DNA of 64,000 bases from CAZWVA01 sp964636885 (GTDB lineage: Bacteria; Desulfobacterota_D; UBA1144; Nemesobacterales; CSP1-2). Position numbers and translations under genes: made by a program. Position 1 is the first letter of the stretch. Each line of letters starts with the position of its first letter. Of the stretch, positions 9,001-18,198 are shown in pieces. A model generated the notes under the pieces. It was not told the DNA's origin. It saw only the letters and a list, made by a program, of their open reading frames with translations, and ran no database searches. The stretch is from the NCBI GenBank assembly GCA_964636885.1, contig CAZWVA010000003.1, positions 30,973 through 94,972 on the forward strand, read 5' to 3'.

Positions 9001-9945
9001 CTACGGTACCTTTATCCCAGGAACGTTTACACGAATCCTGTAAATCGATGTATGGGCGGTGATGTAGAGACTCTTCCAATCGTCATCTCCCCAGGCGCAG
9101 TTGGCCGGCTTTTCAGGCGTAACTATGGTTCCCAGATGGTTGCCCTCTGGATCGAAGACCCAGATGCCTCTTGCTCCTGTGCAGTAAAGGTTCCCATTCG
9201 TATCCACCTTCATGCCATCTGGCACGCCGGGTTCCTTGACGTTCATGTCGTGAAAGATCCTGCCATTTGAAAGTGAACCATCGGATTTCACGTCAAAGAC
9301 ACGTATGTGACGGAGTTCGGAAGAATCTCCTATATAGAGCCTCTTTTCGTCGGGGGAGAATGCCAGGCCATTTGGTCTCTTAAAGTCTGTAGCGACAACT
9401 GTAAGTTCGCCTCCATCGGGCGAGAGTCGGTAGACCCCTTGGATGGGCTGTTCCTGACTTTCAGCCTTGATGCCATAGGGTGGGTCTGTGAAGTATATTG
9501 AGCCATCGGACTTAACGACCGCATCGTTTGGACTATTAAGCCTCCTGCCCCGAAACCCATCGGCTAAAACGGTAATAGAGCCGTCCCTCTCAGTTCTGGT
9601 GATTCGGCGATTGCCCTGTTCACAGGCGATTAGTCGGCCTTCCTTGTCCCTGGTCAGGCCGTTTGAGTTGCCACTTGGCTCTCTCAATGTCTCTACTCGA
9701 CCGCTCGGTGTTAGCTTAAGTATCCGATTTTCTGGTATATCGCTAAAGAGGAGGAACCTTTCCTCGGCAAACCATACCGGACCTTCTGTAAAACGAAATC
9801 CCGTAGCAATGCGCTCTGGCCTTGCGTCTTCGGGAAAGAGTCTTAGAAATGAGTGGAACTTTGGCTCTAGGCGACCCTTAGAGAGTGCTTTTCTCCTAAT
9901 CCATCTTATGCCTCTAAGAATCCCTATCTTCACGGTAAGAACCAA
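9001..9945 (-). CDS. SMP-30/gluconolactonase/LRE family protein
   Basis: A 314-residue six-bladed beta-propeller of the SMP-30 family, which typically hydrolyses sugar lactones using one divalent metal ion. Visible family landmarks are the metal-ligand Glu in FTEGPVWF, the SNGLTRD and NSPNDAVV loops, and the late Asp in FSPDEKRLYIGDS. A basic N-terminal extension of about 30 residues precedes the propeller. A GTG at 9933 is an alternative start to the TTG used here. It lies 18 bp after a Gfo/Idh/MocA dehydrogenase and an SDR, so the three likely act together on a sugar or polyol acid. Confidence 0.85.
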   Translation of the reverse strand: MVLTVKIGILRGIRWIRRKALSKGRLEPKFHSFLRLFPEDARPERIATGFRFTEGPVWFAEERFLLFSDIPENRILKLTPSGRVETLREPSGNSNGLTRDKEGRLIACEQGNRRITRTERDGSITVLADGFRGRRLNSPNDAVVKSDGSIYFTDPPYGIKAESQEQPIQGVYRLSPDGGELTVVATDFKRPNGLAFSPDEKRLYIGDSSELRHIRVFDVKSDGSLSNGRIFHDMNVKEPGVPDGMKVDTNGNLYCTGARGIWVFDPEGNHLGTIVTPEKPANCAWGDDDWKSLYITAHTSIYRIRVNVPGIKVP

Positions 9946-9963
9946 GAATGGTTTATAGATCTG

Positions 9964-11154
9964 TTAGCCCAACCTCGGTACCTTTAATCTGCCGCTACTC
10001 AGCTCCTCAAAGAGCCCGTCGTATTCTCCACGATCAAGCGGAAGGTCAACTGTCTTTTTTCTAATCGCAGAGAGTACGATTGCGTTCATGAGTTCTAGGG
10101 TCTGCAACGTGTCTTCACCGCTTACCAGGGGTTCCCCTCCGTTAAGTATGGCGTCAATAAAGCTATCCATAAGTACGAAGAGCCCGTGGGGCCTTTTTAT
10201 CCTGAGTAGACCGAGGCGCTCCATGAGCTTTTTCCATTTGGGCGGATCGCCAATGAGTTTAACAGGCATCCAAACGGTTTTGGGTTGATAGTGGTCGTCT
10301 TTTGGTTCCTTTACGATCGTAGAGAGAGGGGCTTCGTACCTGCCAAGGAGGATCCGGTCTTTACGGTCGAATGTCAGACTCTTCACATCCGGCATGACTA
10401 TTATCCCCTTATCCCCGGCAATCTGGCGGATGCTATAGCCACTTGGTTGGTTAATGGTCGCTTGGACTGAGGCAAGGGCGCCCTGTTCAAACGCTATATT
10501 GGCGCAAAAGACGTCCTCTGTTTCTACCCCATGGAGTTGATTTCCCATGAGTGCGGTGACTCGAACGGGTTTGCCAATCATCCAGCAGATTAGGTCCAGA
10601 TCGTGGCTTACATTATGAATCAGGATGCCGCCTCCGGCGTATCTCCAGGTTCCGCGCCAGGTATCGCGCTCATAGTAATCCCCTGGACGAAACTCGGCCC
10701 AGGACCACAAAACGCGCTTAACCTTTCCAATGACCCCGGTGTCAATAATGTGCTTCATCGTACGGGATGAACGAAAGGTGCGGTATTGATGCCCGACTGA
10801 GAGTTTGAGGTTCTTCGCCTTTGCCAACCGAGCTATCTTTTCGGCCTCCGAGATGCAGATAGCAAGAGGCTTCTCGACAAAAACGTGAACCCCGGCGTTA
10901 AGGCAGTCCAAAACCATAGGGGCGTGAAGGTAGTGTGGTGTCGCAATTGAAACGGCATCAACGATCCTGGCTTCAAGCATCTTGCGATAATCGGTAAACC
11001 CTGGTACCCCGAGTTCTTCTGTTCTCTTCTTTAAAATCCCCTCATCCAGGTCGGCTAGGGCGGTTAGCTCCGCCTTCTCGTTTTCTTGGGCAAAACAGGC
11101 ATGCAGGTTGCCTATGCCTTTAATCCCGATTACTCCGTATCTTACCTTTCTCAT
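9964..11154 (-). CDS. Gfo/Idh/MocA-family oxidoreductase
   Basis: A 396-residue NAD(P)-dependent dehydrogenase, usually acting on sugars, inositols or UDP-sugars. The N-terminal Rossmann fold shows G-x2-G-x-G in GIKGIGN. The catalytic Lys lies in the EKPLA motif, and the active-site His region reads HNVSHDLDL. The C-terminal alpha/beta domain is complete. It sits 6 bp after the SDR gene and 18 bp before the SMP-30 gene. The substrate cannot be deduced. Confidence 0.9.
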   Translation of the reverse strand: MRKVRYGVIGIKGIGNLHACFAQENEKAELTALADLDEGILKKRTEELGVPGFTDYRKMLEARIVDAVSIATPHYLHAPMVLDCLNAGVHVFVEKPLAICISEAEKIARLAKAKNLKLSVGHQYRTFRSSRTMKHIIDTGVIGKVKRVLWSWAEFRPGDYYERDTWRGTWRYAGGGILIHNVSHDLDLICWMIGKPVRVTALMGNQLHGVETEDVFCANIAFEQGALASVQATINQPSGYSIRQIAGDKGIIVMPDVKSLTFDRKDRILLGRYEAPLSTIVKEPKDDHYQPKTVWMPVKLIGDPPKWKKLMERLGLLRIKRPHGLFVLMDSFIDAILNGGEPLVSGEDTLQTLELMNAIVLSAIRKKTVDLPLDRGEYDGLFEELSSGRLKVPRLG

Positions 11155-11160
11155 GTTTTT

Positions 11161-11931
11161 CTATTCGGGTGGAATCTGGTCAACGAGATGGTTATATAGT
11201 GATAGCCCCGCATCTATCTTAAGCACCGTTCCTGTGGTGAATCTCGAAAAGTAGTCGGATGATAGATAAACTGCCGCCCTTCCTATATAACAGGGGTTTA
11301 TCGAGCTCTTGTACAGAGGGGTGTATTTATGGCTTATGGGTTTTCCCCTCTTATCCTCTTCCACATAACCGGGGGCTATTCCATTCACCCTTATGTTATA
11401 AGGGGCCAGCTCTAGAGCGAGTTCTTTTATGATCATCCCCAGTGCGGCTTTTGAAGCGCTGTAGCTAGGAAAGCGTCTAACGGTCCATTGATGGATGGAG
11501 GTGATAAACACTATGGAGCCGCTGATACTGTTATCTATCATGGTTTTTGAGATACGTTTTGTTAGGTATATAGGACCAAATACGTTCGTATCAAAGACCC
11601 TATTCCATTCTTTTAAATCGAGGTCTTTTATCGTTCTTGCCCCGAGATGGATACCCACGTTGTTTACCAGTATATCGATCTCAATCCGGTCTTGTAGTAG
11701 AGAGTCATACAAAGAATCAACGTCTTCTACCCTCGATGCGTCTGAGATAAATCCTTTTGATACAACCCGATAATCGCCTAGTTCTCGCTTTAATTGGTCA
11801 CATCTCTCTCTATCTATGTCTGTAAAGAATACGTTTGCCCCCTCTCTTGCCATTTCAACGGCAATGGCTTTGCCTATGTTTCTCCCGGCTCCGGTTATAA
11901 GGGCGTTTTTCCCCGACAGTAGATTCCCCAT
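11161..11931 (-). CDS. SDR-family oxidoreductase
   Basis: A classical short-chain dehydrogenase/reductase of 256 residues. The cofactor-binding motif TGAGRNIG is near the N-terminus, NNVG replaces the usual NNAG, and the catalytic Tyr and Lys lie in YSASKAA. It is first in a three-gene set with Gfo/Idh and SMP-30. The start has an AGGAGGG ribosome binding site at good spacing. Confidence 0.9.
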   Translation of the reverse strand: MGNLLSGKNALITGAGRNIGKAIAVEMAREGANVFFTDIDRERCDQLKRELGDYRVVSKGFISDASRVEDVDSLYDSLLQDRIEIDILVNNVGIHLGARTIKDLDLKEWNRVFDTNVFGPIYLTKRISKTMIDNSISGSIVFITSIHQWTVRRFPSYSASKAALGMIIKELALELAPYNIRVNGIAPGYVEEDKRGKPISHKYTPLYKSSINPCYIGRAAVYLSSDYFSRFTTGTVLKIDAGLSLYNHLVDQIPPE

Positions 11932-12009
11932 ATCTAAATCCCTCCTGCGGTCTTATCGATCTCGGTTTTCTTTCCGTATATCCATAAATGTTAAGGTGGA
12001 TCACAAGCG

Positions 12010-12798
12010 TTAGCCCCTGGTTTTTATTCCACCAATTGATGCCAGGAAGCGGAGCATCCTCTTCAACTTTATGACGGAGCGTAAGCGGTAAAATCCTTCA
12101 ACTAGTGATACAGATAGCCGTTTGGAATAAGACATGGGTGGTATGACAAATGCCTCGCCGAGTTTAGGGGAAAATCTCACCGGGATTTCAGCTTGAATGG
12201 TTTCTTTATATGCCTGTTTAATTTCATCTGCTAATCGAGGAAAGCCAAGCCTTTCAGCGAGTTCCACTATTACGGGGTTGTTTGTTAAGTACCGCCGTCG
12301 CCCGATGTCATCGTAGTAAAGGACATCGAGATCCAGTAGGTGTTCCAGGTGGTCTGCTAAACGTATTAGAACCGTATTACGGTCAATCGGGTTTAGTTTA
12401 TTAATTCCGTCACAGATGGCCTTGATCGTCTGCGGGTTCCATCTGAGTGTCGCGAATCTGGCGACGTGCTCTTCGACTGTCTTACCAACAGAGTGCTCTA
12501 CGTATCTACGCTTGGCTTTAGAGATTCCTCTACCCCCAAACCCAAAGTCACCATTTTGGTAAACGTTATGGATAAGACCTGCCGCCACCACTTGGGCTGG
12601 TAGTCCTAGTGAGGCGAGTATGCTGGCAGTGCCTACGCAATGGGATAAGAAGTCCTTTCCAGAAGGTTGAAAGCGACAGGAAAAGAGTGACATCGCAAGC
12701 TCATATGTATTTCGGATAAGGATCATTTCGGTATTTGAGTAGCCGCTTTGCTGGAGCTGGCTGTAAAGCCGTACGATCGTTTGTGCGTAAGGGTGCAT
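12010..12798 (-). CDS. HD-superfamily-like protein, copy 1 (DUF6817-type)
   Basis: A 262-residue protein paralogous to the next upstream gene. Residues about 45-90 look like the N-terminal half of an HD-type metal phosphohydrolase fold: His53 in SHCVGTASILAS, then His77-Asn78 in GLIHNVY, where the HD family has His-Asp. A later helix reads LIRLADHLEHLL. The change of the HD aspartate to Asn suggests altered or absent metal catalysis. From memory the pattern matches the family named DUF6817, seen in bacteria beside glycosyltransferases; I cannot confirm this. It lies between the sugar cassette and the glycan cluster. Confidence 0.6.
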   Translation of the reverse strand: MHPYAQTIVRLYSQLQQSGYSNTEMILIRNTYELAMSLFSCRFQPSGKDFLSHCVGTASILASLGLPAQVVAAGLIHNVYQNGDFGFGGRGISKAKRRYVEHSVGKTVEEHVARFATLRWNPQTIKAICDGINKLNPIDRNTVLIRLADHLEHLLDLDVLYYDDIGRRRYLTNNPVIVELAERLGFPRLADEIKQAYKETIQAEIPVRFSPKLGEAFVIPPMSYSKRLSVSLVEGFYRLRSVIKLKRMLRFLASIGGIKTRG

Positions 12799-12839
12799 AT
12801 TTCACCTTCCTAATTAGTAGCCGGATGGTTGTAAGGCGT

Positions 12840-13610
12840 TTATCTCATCTTATAAAATGACTTGCGTAATCGGCTAAGCCCCTTAAGAAATATGCCGTTT
12901 AGGTACATAGGCAGCCTTTTTTGATATGACTTTGGTGGAATCAGGTGTGCACGATCGGGTCGGTTTATACTACGGAGTTCCTCGGTAATCTCGGCTGAAG
13001 CGGTCTCTCCTAGTACCCGTGTCAGTTCGGAGGCCAGAATGGGGAAGCCCAATTTTTCTGCCATATCCACCATGATGGGGCCACAACGTTCCAGATAGGG
13101 TTTCCGCCTCTCGGCGTTTGAGCAGTAGAGGGCACCTAGGTTCAGGTTGTCCTCTAACTCATTTGCGAGGCGTATTAAAAGGACATCCCGGTCAATCGGA
13201 GAGAGCCTATCTAGTCTATCCCGAATGGCGGGGATCTCCTTTAAGCTCCATTTGAGCCCTGTGTACCTGGCGATGTATTCTTCCACCTCTTCACCAGCGG
13301 TGTCTCTTATCACTTTCCGTTTTATGTTGGAGAGGGGGCTTATGGTTATGATGCCAAAATCGCCATGAATATAGGCGGCATGGAGTAGGCCAGCAGTTAC
13401 CAGATTTATCGGTACGCGAAGGGAGGCTAGTATGCTGGCTGTTCCTACCAGGTGAGATACGAACGTATTGCCGGAGGGACGGTAGAGTCCTGTAAAGAGG
13501 CGTATCGCAAGGCTATAGGCATTAAAGACCAAGCCGATTTCCTCTTTTGAGTAGCCCTCACGGAGGAGCTGGTTATAGAGCTGGATGTTTGTCTGGGCGT
13601 AAGGATACAA
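12840..13610 (-). CDS. HD-superfamily-like protein, copy 2 (DUF6817-type)
   Basis: A 256-residue paralogue of the gene 41 bp downstream. Both open with the PYAQT block and share PSG, the SHLVGT/SHCVGT block followed by ASILASL, and the His77 position. Here the residue after His77 is Ala, so the HD doublet is degenerate in both copies. The second half carries LIRLANELEDNL, equivalent to the conserved acidic helix of copy 1. It starts at a TTG with an AGGAGGG ribosome binding site. It is a tandem duplication that has diverged; no function is assigned. Confidence 0.6.
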   Translation of the reverse strand: MYPYAQTNIQLYNQLLREGYSKEEIGLVFNAYSLAIRLFTGLYRPSGNTFVSHLVGTASILASLRVPINLVTAGLLHAAYIHGDFGIITISPLSNIKRKVIRDTAGEEVEEYIARYTGLKWSLKEIPAIRDRLDRLSPIDRDVLLIRLANELEDNLNLGALYCSNAERRKPYLERCGPIMVDMAEKLGFPILASELTRVLGETASAEITEELRSINRPDRAHLIPPKSYQKRLPMYLNGIFLKGLSRLRKSFYKMR

Positions 13611-13773
13611 GATTCCCTCCTGTGTCTTGTCCTAACTTGAGTTTAAAGGCATTCTGGAATCGTAGTATTAGAATCTTTCAGGTAGGATTTAGTATAAAAC
13701 CCATCCATCGTTTTCCTCTCCCCAGCTTATTCGGCGTAACATGGGGCATTTGAATTCAGATTCCCAAGAATCG

Positions 13774-15429
13774 CTAGTTTGGGCCTAAATTATTCCCTTT
13801 CCGCTTAAAGATCGAGACCTCAGAGCCATCGGGTTCGTAAAACGTTTTTAAGAGCTTGAAACGATCTATATGCGAATAGAAGAACCCATTCATGTCGTCT
13901 ACGGATTTCTGGAAGGGGGTTATCACTATATTTGATGGGTTCTTGGTCAATATGTAGTCGTATATGCCGAATCTCTCAACAAACTCCTTAAGGGCTGTGC
14001 CCTTGTAATTCTCTAGCTTTATGACGTTTAACGAAAGCCCTCTCAGAGCGGCATAGTAACGGATCGTCTGGCCGTTTATGTATTGATGATCTGGTATAAC
14101 GCCCAGGTACATAGGGATTCGAGTGGAATCGTGGGCACCCTCTTTCATATCCCTTTCAAGAACGGAAACCATTTCATTAATCTGCCAGTTCCCTCTTGAA
14201 CTACCGAGTATGGAGTCTCTTAACCTCAAATCCTCCCTGAAAAAGAATAAGGCAAATAGAATCGAGAAAATAGAGATGGCATATCTGTTGGGTCTTATGG
14301 ATCCATCAGAAACCCTGATTGTTGCGATTCCAATGACGCAAAAAGATATGATGAGAGAGATCGGGACCAACCACGGCATCATGTATCTAGGCTGTTTATT
14401 CTGGATAACGAATGTAAAGATGATATAGGGAACGATCGTCCACACGAGAAGAAAGGTCTTGTATCTATTCCTGGAAAAGACGAGCATCACCGATCCTATG
14501 GTAAAAACGATAAAACCGAAAGGGGTTATCATATCCCTCCATAAGGCAACAGGATAGAACGAAGCGGAGTCGAAAGAGAAAGGGGAGTCTGGACCATGCG
14601 CCAGGGCTCCTTGGGAAAATCTCATGGTTTCTCCTATAAGGTCTGGTAGAATCGGGAGGTAGTAGGGGCCAAAAGTGGCGATTGAGGTAAAGGTGAAAAG
14701 AGCCATGTTCATGAGTGTTTTCCTTAGGTAAAACGGTTCCTTGGGATCCTTTTCTTTAGTGCCTTCCAGATTAAAAGCCGTAAGTGCCGAGCAAACTATC
14801 GGCCCCAAAACGAAGAAGAGAAGTGTCCACTTTGTGAGCATTCCGAGACCGAAGGAGAGGCCGGAAATAATGGAGAGGGTTCTATTCCTGAAATAGTCGG
14901 ATCTTAGAATAATAAAAACGCAAAGAGCGACCATGGCAGTCAGGGGGAGATCAAGGTAATAGATCACGCTGTGCTCAAGGACTATTGGAGATAACAGGAT
15001 TATGAAAGAGGCGAGTAGCCCGGTGTTTCTATTAAATACCAGTGTTCCTATTTCGTATGTGGAAAATACAAGGATGGGAAGAAAAACCGTGTTTGACATA
15101 GTTGCTACCCTTTGGGATGTTCCGAATATGGAGTAAAGAGGGGATGTTAATACCGCTACCAACGGGGGATAGTATCCCGAAGGGCGAAGGAGTGGATACC
15201 TTTCGGACTTATTCATAATGTCTTTAATGATTTCAAGGTTTATTTGAGAGGGATTAGTGAGTATATTGTAAAACACAAGGCTGTCCCTCAGGTGAACCGC
15301 CTCATCCCACTTCGGCGGTTCGGAGTCCAAACCGGTTAGGTGATACATGTTGATTCCATAGAGAGAGAGGGTGAATAAGAGAAGTGTGTAATCTATAAGC
15401 CACCTTCTAGAGGTGGTTTTATCCTTCAT
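13774..15429 (-). CDS. GT39/ArnT-like membrane glycosyltransferase
   Basis: A 551-residue polytopic membrane protein with about ten transmembrane helices. It has the GT-C layout of dolichyl-phosphate-mannose/ArnT-type transferases, which use lipid-phosphate sugars on the outer face of the inner membrane. The first periplasmic loop carries the acidic motif WDEAVH, matching the catalytic D-E region of the family. A soluble C-terminal part of about 130 residues follows. It is the last gene of a translationally coupled glycan operon; its start overlaps the upstream glycosyltransferase stop by 4 bp. Confidence 0.8.
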   Translation of the reverse strand: MKDKTTSRRWLIDYTLLLFTLSLYGINMYHLTGLDSEPPKWDEAVHLRDSLVFYNILTNPSQINLEIIKDIMNKSERYPLLRPSGYYPPLVAVLTSPLYSIFGTSQRVATMSNTVFLPILVFSTYEIGTLVFNRNTGLLASFIILLSPIVLEHSVIYYLDLPLTAMVALCVFIILRSDYFRNRTLSIISGLSFGLGMLTKWTLLFFVLGPIVCSALTAFNLEGTKEKDPKEPFYLRKTLMNMALFTFTSIATFGPYYLPILPDLIGETMRFSQGALAHGPDSPFSFDSASFYPVALWRDMITPFGFIVFTIGSVMLVFSRNRYKTFLLVWTIVPYIIFTFVIQNKQPRYMMPWLVPISLIISFCVIGIATIRVSDGSIRPNRYAISIFSILFALFFFREDLRLRDSILGSSRGNWQINEMVSVLERDMKEGAHDSTRIPMYLGVIPDHQYINGQTIRYYAALRGLSLNVIKLENYKGTALKEFVERFGIYDYILTKNPSNIVITPFQKSVDDMNGFFYSHIDRFKLLKTFYEPDGSEVSIFKRKGNNLGPN

Positions 15430-16133
15430 GATCGTTTCCGAGTCCGGGTTGCCTCAAGATATATCATTCCCTCTTTAATGCCTCCTAGGAACCCACCCAA
15501 GACGTATGCGCCGTCGGCGATATAACGGATTCCTGAAAATAGAATCGATTTAAAGGGCTTCCTGGGATCGAATCTAATCCCGAAGTACCAGATAGAGGCT
15601 AGGATAGATATCAAAAGGGTTAGAATAGCGGGTTTATAGAGTGTGAGTAAGAAGGCGATAACGGCGATTAGGAGGCTAAGATGCATGAGATGATAGCTGC
15701 TTAAGAAGATCATTCCATAAACCGGAAAAGGTATATCCAGAACACGTGCAATCCCAAAGGGGTTTTTATTACTCGGAGATAGGTCATAGCGGTATAACTG
15801 GAGCCGGCGTCTCTTCATGTGTTTCTTAAAGAGATAAGCATGGCCGTAGCCATAGTTAAACCACTGCTTAAGGAGTCCCCCCAGGGTGTAACGGTGAAAA
15901 TGCGTGATCTTGGCGGAGGGTTCAAACCAGAGTTCGTATCCTGCCTTTGCGACCCGTATTGAGAGGTCTATGTCCTCTCCGGTACTGCATTTGGGATCGA
16001 ATCCTCCCGTCTTTAGAAGGGCCTCCCTTCGGAATGCGGCGTTGGCGGTTGCAAAAAAGGGATGAAAAACCCCTATACCCTCCTTCGGAAGGTATCCCTT
16101 CTGATAGCCACTCTTTGTTATATCGATTATCAA
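15426..16133 (-). CDS. GT2 glycosyltransferase, C-terminal part (split frame)
   Basis: This frame encodes the second half of a family 2 glycosyltransferase. It includes the acceptor-site block TGGFDPKCSTGEDIDLSIR (the ED of the GT2 active site), followed by membrane-associated helices (about residues 125-165 and 195-215). The N-terminal half lies immediately upstream in another frame and ends by overlapping this frame's TTG start as TTGA. Neither part is a whole GT2; together they give about 388 residues, normal for the family. Either the gene carries a frameshift (real or from sequencing), or it is a genuine two-chain enzyme coupled like the other overlapping genes of this operon. Confidence 0.7.
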   Translation of the reverse strand: MIIDITKSGYQKGYLPKEGIGVFHPFFATANAAFRREALLKTGGFDPKCSTGEDIDLSIRVAKAGYELWFEPSAKITHFHRYTLGGLLKQWFNYGYGHAYLFKKHMKRRRLQLYRYDLSPSNKNPFGIARVLDIPFPVYGMIFLSSYHLMHLSLLIAVIAFLLTLYKPAILTLLISILASIWYFGIRFDPRKPFKSILFSGIRYIADGAYVLGGFLGGIKEGMIYLEATRTRKRS

Positions 16134-16591
16134 TTGTTCTCCTCCTCAAGGCGTCCCATTCGCATGAGTGTTTCGGAGACGCAGAATTCCTCGACCAGGC
16201 TTCCGGTTCTTTCCGATGAAAGGATCTCACCACCTACGGCCCCTATATGGGGATTATAATAAAAGGGATTTACCATGTTTTCCACCCAGCGGGGGTCTGC
16301 TTCGCAGTCATCGTCTGTAAAGAGGATTATATCTCCACTTGCCTCTTGAATCCCACGGTTACGCGCTGCGGGGATACCGGGGGTCGTTTCCACGACAGTC
16401 CTAAGAGGTAGGAGTTTCCTGAATTCATCGAAAACGGGTTCATAGCTCTTTGTCGAATTGTTATTAACAACGATCACCTCATCGGGCATGAGTGACTGTA
16501 CGGTCAAAGAACGAAGCATGGTTCTAAGGTTCTCAGGACGATCCTTGGTAACAATGACTACGGATGTCTTTAGTCGCTTTGTGCCACTCAT
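16130..16591 (-). CDS. GT2 glycosyltransferase, N-terminal part (split frame)
   Basis: This is the nucleotide-sugar-binding half (153 residues) of a family 2 glycosyltransferase. It opens with SVVIVTKDRPENL and carries the DxD-type motif in LFTDDDCEADPRWV. The frame ends at a TGA at 16130-16132 just after that domain. The remaining GT2 sequence continues in the adjacent frame (15426-16133). The junction lies between the donor-binding and acceptor-binding halves. No homopolymer run marks an obvious sequencing slip. Its start overlaps the nucleotidyltransferase stop by 4 bp. Confidence 0.75.
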   Translation of the reverse strand: MSGTKRLKTSVVIVTKDRPENLRTMLRSLTVQSLMPDEVIVVNNNSTKSYEPVFDEFRKLLPLRTVVETTPGIPAARNRGIQEASGDIILFTDDDCEADPRWVENMVNPFYYNPHIGAVGGEILSSERTGSLVEEFCVSETLMRMGRLEEENN

Positions 16592-18198
16592 AAGTTAATC
16601 CCTTTTAGATATTGGATTGCAGGTGGTATGAGTCTGGCAATCTCCATCCTTTTCCCTTCGAGTTCGTTCCTATAGGCGTCGCTCAGGTTCTTCAGTTGAT
16701 CGGGAAGGGGAATACCCCAATTGACCAACGCCCGCTTAACGGCCTGCAGGGTAAGGGGGTAGAAGATCTCGCCCCTTTCTACGGAACGGTTCATGAGAAC
16801 GAGTTGTACCGTCTTCCAGAAGACCCGAAGAAAATCTAGGCTATTCAGTTTGTAGATCGATGGGTTTTCAAGCAGTTCATAAAAGAGCGTCCTTTCCTCC
16901 CGGAAGAAATGCTTGACAAGGGGCGTCCAGACTGAGGCGACGCTCGGCTTATAGTCTCCTCCGTCAAGGGTAAATTCGGGTCTACCGAGCAGTTCGAATA
17001 GATCCGGGTTGCAGGGTGGAGAGAGTATCGACTGCCAGCTTTTCTTTAGATCATCCGGGTGAGTCTCAAAGGCGGCGTTTTGGAGTAGAAGGAATAGTCT
17101 GATTCGGGATCTCAGGCCGGCATGGGCGTTTAGGTGAAAGAGGTTAAGCGCGGTAATCTCATGGACGGTTGGGACCCTTTTGGGGTCTATCTCTATCATA
17201 AGCAAGAGTTCGTCAAGGTTAAAGTAGGAACTCGAAACCAGATAAGCTCCCCTGTAGGAGTGTGTCCACCTCTCTTTCACGTAGCCGACTAACCGCTTGA
17301 TATGCGTGTTTTCTTCCTCGCCTAAGAGGAGCTCTTCTTTTGGACAGTCAACCATCTGGGTTATGTTCTTAAGTGGTCTAGAGTAGGGGTGGTCCTGGAA
17401 TTCCCCGTAAAAGCGGTCTAGGAAGAGGATGATAAAATCCTTAGTCTCATCTACGATGCCTACGTCGTCAATACGGAAGCGTTTCTCTTCCATGTTCTCT
17501 AGCTTCTCTAGAAATTCCCTATCTTTTCCGCTAAATAGCGCCTTGGATCTTTCGATGGTCTCTCTTCTATCGAATGTGAGAGTGCTTTGGTTCAGGGCCA
17601 GGTTCATTTTTAGGATTTCACTAACGGCCTTGTAGCAGATATTATTTCTAGTTAAGGCTTCTTCTCCGTATTTTCTAGCTTGGAATAGCCTCCAGGCAAA
17701 GAGCGACCACCATACCTTGATCTCGGTGTAAAAACCTCCATACATCTTCTCAACAGGAAGCGCCGGGAGCTCTTTTAGGTAGTCTTTTCCGTAAAGGAGC
17801 TTCCAGGTCTCTTTTCCCTCCATAAAGCGGTACTGAAAATAATCGTTGGTTTCGTAGTGCTTATAAAGCGTCTCTTCATCATAGACTTCGAGTGTTTGAT
17901 CAAGAAGGGTCGTAATCTTTGCGAGTGTGTTATAGTCGCGAAACAGTTCTTTCTTATCTTCTTCGTTTGTTTTTTCTCCAATCACAGCAAAGTCTATATC
18001 GCTTATAAGGGGCAATATCTCTCCTTTTGCACCTCCCCGTCTCAGGTAAACCGATTTAATAAACGGATACCTCTTAAATACACGAAGCGTCATATGGATC
18101 ACTATTCCATAAAAAAGCCGGTATATCTGAAGAAAAGGTGGAAACGAGGTTGCCAAAACGAATCTCCTTATAAGTAGCTTGAGGGAGACCATTTTCAT
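16588..18198 (-). CDS. nucleotidyltransferase-fold protein in glycan operon
   Basis: A 536-residue protein whose N-terminal region resembles the polymerase-beta nucleotidyltransferase fold. Residues 66-69 give SDID with two acidic metal ligands (Asp67, Asp69), preceded by a Gly-rich turn (RRGGAKGE) in place of the usual GS. The long helical C-terminal part (about 150-536) is unrecognised. Large proteins of this kind occur with HPr-kinase-like proteins and glycosyltransferases in capsule and exopolysaccharide loci. Here the HPr-kinase-like gene is two genes upstream. The substrate is unknown. It overlaps both neighbours by 4 bp. Confidence 0.65.
   Translation of the reverse strand: MKMVSLKLLIRRFVLATSFPPFLQIYRLFYGIVIHMTLRVFKRYPFIKSVYLRRGGAKGEILPLISDIDFAVIGEKTNEEDKKELFRDYNTLAKITTLLDQTLEVYDEETLYKHYETNDYFQYRFMEGKETWKLLYGKDYLKELPALPVEKMYGGFYTEIKVWWSLFAWRLFQARKYGEEALTRNNICYKAVSEILKMNLALNQSTLTFDRRETIERSKALFSGKDREFLEKLENMEEKRFRIDDVGIVDETKDFIILFLDRFYGEFQDHPYSRPLKNITQMVDCPKEELLLGEEENTHIKRLVGYVKERWTHSYRGAYLVSSSYFNLDELLLMIEIDPKRVPTVHEITALNLFHLNAHAGLRSRIRLFLLLQNAAFETHPDDLKKSWQSILSPPCNPDLFELLGRPEFTLDGGDYKPSVASVWTPLVKHFFREERTLFYELLENPSIYKLNSLDFLRVFWKTVQLVLMNRSVERGEIFYPLTLQAVKRALVNWGIPLPDQLKNLSDAYRNELEGKRMEIARLIPPAIQYLKGINL

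Noticed and set aside
8905..10382. 18-base identical string GGTCGAATGTCAGACTCT at 8905 and 10365
   Set aside because: One copy is inside the Gfo/Idh gene and one is in a gap; no structure, further copies or flanking similarity support a real repeat, so chance is likely.
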